Assembly: GCA_016630905.1 (NCBI GenBank)
Contig: WBMQ01000004.1
Span: 1,240,001 to 1,304,000 of the forward strand
Length of the DNA: 64,000 nt
Direction: 5' to 3'
From: Capillidium heterosporum
Taxonomy: Eukaryota > Entomophthoromycota > Entomophthoromycetes > Entomophthorales > Capillidiaceae
Shown here: piece by piece, positions 61,421 to 64,000 of the stretch
How positions within the stretch are numbered: position 1 is the first letter of the stretch
How the letters are laid out: every line of letters begins with the position of its first letter
Position numbers and translations under genes: made by a program
The notes under the pieces: model-generated
The model's input: the letters and a program-made list of their open reading frames with translations, nothing else
Databases searched by the model: none
Told to the model about the DNA's origin: nothing

Positions 61421-62180
61421 ATGTTTGTAACATTGAATTTCCTATTAGAAGCGAAAGCTACAAGGTTTTCTAAGTCTAAGTATCACCTATATGAGCGATT
61501 TCTAACAAATTATTTCGGTTTTGGACATTTGCTGAAACGACTTGAAATACCACATAAATCTGAAATTCAAATTTGAATTCGTACACACTTATGAATTATA
61601 CACCATACCACCCATAAGTCTAAAAGCATGTATCTGCATTTTTCTTAATAGCAAGGTGCAGCATTTACTTGTATCTGTATATCTAGATAAATGTTTACAA
61701 TGTAAGCAAAAAGTTTGCAACTCATAGTATCTATTTTAAAAGACCTGTATTATTTATTCAATTATTTTCTATGACGAAGCTTTCTTATTTAGGTCTAATA
61801 GTGTATGTTATTCTTAAAAGCACGTTTTTTATACAGGTAATAATGAGCAGTCACAAAATCAGCAGAATTTCAACATTACTATGCCACCACACTGTGGTGT
61901 ATACGAGGTCAACTTCATTGGTTACCTATCTTATCGGCCTATTGATGATCTAGGATTAAGTCTACTTTTGTCTTTGTAGTTCTGCAAACTTTCCTATTTG
62001 GGATACAGGTTTTCAGCATTACTCAGTTTGGAAAGAAGGTTATTCGTAATTACTTTAAGACAGCTTGAAGCTATTGGATGGAAGCTGTAAAAAATTCTCG
62101 AGGAAAAGAATGTGATGTCATTGAATTTGACAAAGTGGCACTAGACTTATGGATAACGGACTAAAATTTCATTTCCTTCA
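61421..62180. other. Repeat debris, no gene seen
   Basis: Short open frames (61379-61953) have no motif. No further repeat match within the window was found. Confidence 0.45.
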
Positions 62181-63905
62181 AGGTTGGATAAAAGGAAGAT
62201 TATTATAGATTTAGTACAATTATTAATTAAATTCACCCCAGCTTTTCGAAGAAGTAACGGGTTAAAGCAGAAGCTTTTGGAAGGACAACCTCTCGATAAC
62301 TTACATCAACGAGCTTTGTAAGGAAGATTGAAACCACTCAAGACGAGTCACGCTTCACTACTATAAATTGGAGCAGGCGCCAACCTTTTATCTCAACTCT
62401 ATTACTTCAAAACAAATAGCTTTATAAACAGCCTATAGCCAAGTTTGAGAAAACTTTTACTCAGTTCCCCTTTATATTTGAACAGATAGCTGAAAACTTA
62501 AAATACGACTTTACCAACTTTTATCTTTGCGAGAACGATTAGTCTGAGCTTATGATGGGTCCACTGGAAAGCACTGGTTCGGTTGAGTTGATGTACGAAC
62601 GATGTTTACATTTAATTAAGGGCACCAGAAAGTTGCTACAAACTATCACAGCAAGCTACAAAACATCTTCAACTTCAACAAATCACTTAGCTGGAGAGTA
62701 TATGTTTTCGAATTTAGTGCCAGCCTTTTCTTTACAGTTAGAGTTGTATGGCTTGTACATGCAGGTAACATAGCATAAATTTGTCTACTTCTAAACTCGA
62801 GTGCTCTTTTATTTAGAGTAGCAGAAGGTCTTTTCCAACAGTTGAGCCAAAGAGTTTAACAGATGCGCCTCAAAGGGAAAGGCTGGAAGGATGGAGCCGA
62901 TATACTTCAACACCAAATTTGGAATGTAAGCGACAATACATAGCCATCATCTACCCCTACCTAAGTAACTGGGTTCGACTACCACCAACCACCTTACAAG
63001 TTTGTCTGTCTGCGCTGAACCCAAATGACATTGATTCATTCAACAAAAAGCTCGTCCAGTGCCAGGATCTTATGGATAGCTTAGAAGCTCTATCCGAACT
63101 TATGAGCTTCGTCTTAAACCAATCCAGCTCAAAAGACGGCTTTGACACATCCAGTGAGATATCCTTCGAAGAGTTGGAGCTACCATTGGGCTATAACCCA
63201 TCGGAACTGAACTTCGACACCCACTCGGTAATAAGCGGGCTCAGTGAAGCCAGTGACTTCTTAGGTCAGTTTGAGACTCAGAGTTTACCCAACTCCGTTC
63301 ACTCGGAGATGCACCGAAAGTGACGACAATTAACTGTATCGATGCTGTCATTGGAACCTTACCCGACCGTACCATACATCCCCAGTGTAGGTCCTACAAA
63401 CTCGAGTGGTGCTCGGTCGCAGCGACACCGCTCCTCAATAACCTCACCGTCGCGACACTCCAACCCCAAGTCGGTAGGTAAAGTCCTACCGGGGCCACGT
63501 AGGAGTCCCCGAAGTCGCTCAAACTCCAATGTACGATCGTTGACACGGTTAACCGAATTGAGCCACAACCACCTTCAGGGAGCCAACCACGTCCCCCTAC
63601 CCAAACTAACTGATGAAACTTCGGCCTTCATTCAGTCGACCTCTCACAAGCTTGGTCAGGGTATGACCTTGGTGAGGAAATCGCTTCAACGCCTAGAAAA
63701 TTTAGAGCGATGTGTAGACGACGTACTACAACTCAAAATGAAACCGAGGGAGATCAGGTCCACCAAAGGCAATCCTCAAATTACAAATAACGAATCTTCC
63801 ATTAGTGGTTGGTTCAGTAACGTATATAGTTCCCTCCTCACTTCGAAATCGAGCCGCAGTTCTCCGGACAGTAGTTCGTGTAACTTGGATACCCTGCTCT
63901 TCTAA
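62181..63905 (+). pseudogene. Unidentified host gene with in-frame stops
   Basis: Long coding-like stretch in largely one frame: FEKTFTQFPFIFEQIAENLK, LMMGPLESTGSVELMYERCL, then after an intron (donor GTAACATAG near 62764, acceptor near 62817) SSRRSFPTVEPKSLTDAPQR, QYIAIIYPYLSNWVRLPPTT, DIDSFNKKLVQCQDLMDSLE, and a basic Ser/Arg-rich tail ending DTLLF with TAA. The helical middle hints at a trafficking or scaffold protein, but I do not recognise a family. In-frame stops: TAG after LLLQNK (about 62418), TAG after CEND (about 62540) and TGA at 63321-63323 after EMHRK, with the same frame continuing each time. The 5' end is not clear. Confidence 0.5.
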
Positions 63906-64000
63906 AATTGCTGCTAACCTTGTCTGTCTCTTAAATAAAACTAACCTTGTTCTGAGATAGCTTAGTAACTGTTATTATACTTTCTATTTTTAATTATTTA

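Overview
The window is fungal nuclear DNA. It is AT-rich, with small introns (mostly 33-55 nt) that begin GTAA/GTAT and end in TAG after a CTAAC/TTAAC-like branch site. The genes include typically fungal ones: a protein O-mannosyltransferase, GH18 chitinases with a CBM19 chitin-binding tail, SIN3 with PAH domains, MIC10, a PFA-DSP phosphatase, and small secreted families with TATA boxes close to the gene. Intron density and content fit an early-diverging (zygomycete-grade) fungus, but I cannot place it further from sequence alone.

Layout. 1-8 kb: the 3' end of a PMT gene, a CYSTM-tail protein, and two tandem chitinase genes duplicated together with about 0.7 kb of promoter. 8.7-22 kb: a housekeeping cluster (ankyrin protein, TMEM14, GPN3 GTPase, SIN3, proteasome ATPase RPT2, orotate phosphoribosyltransferase) with one decayed secreted-protein gene hidden between GPN3 and SIN3. 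23-33 kb: two paralogous secreted proteins, a PFA-DSP phosphatase, the CHL1/DDX11 helicase, a damaged YKT6 SNARE and a secreted 2H-phosphoesterase-like protein. 34-38.3 kb: a Mutator-like (MULE) DNA transposon with 442-bp, nearly identical inverted repeats. 38.9-45.1 kb: a repeat-rich interval with an NmrA-like gene, an NmrA-like pseudogene, nested solo LTRs and a 208-bp-arm foldback element. 45.2-56.7 kb: an unusual protein made only of three carrier (phosphopantetheine) domains, a heavily interrupted SMC4, a damaged COG8, MIC10, and a large secreted beta-rich protein. 56.9-59.0 kb: a piggyBac element with TTAA target duplication. 60-64 kb: another LTR, repeat debris and an unidentified interrupted gene.

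Two observations stand out. First, many conserved host genes are recognisable over their full length but each carries one or a few reading-frame breaks. Most are net +1 offsets (PMT, GPN3, OPRT, CHL1, YKT6, COG8, the second secreted paralog twice, the 2H-like gene, the NmrA gene); a few are -1. SMC4, COG8, YKT6 and the last gene also have in-frame stops, most of which could have come from CAA/CAG/CGA by C-to-T change. Meanwhile SIN3, RPT2, both chitinases, TMEM14, the ankyrin gene and the phosphatase are clean. This mixture fits one copy of a redundant (polyploid, hybrid or heterozygous) genome in early decay, residual insertion-type sequence errors, or both; reads and transcripts would decide. 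Second, the three-carrier-domain protein at 45.3-46.1 kb has no catalytic domain beside it and is the best candidate for an undescribed system.
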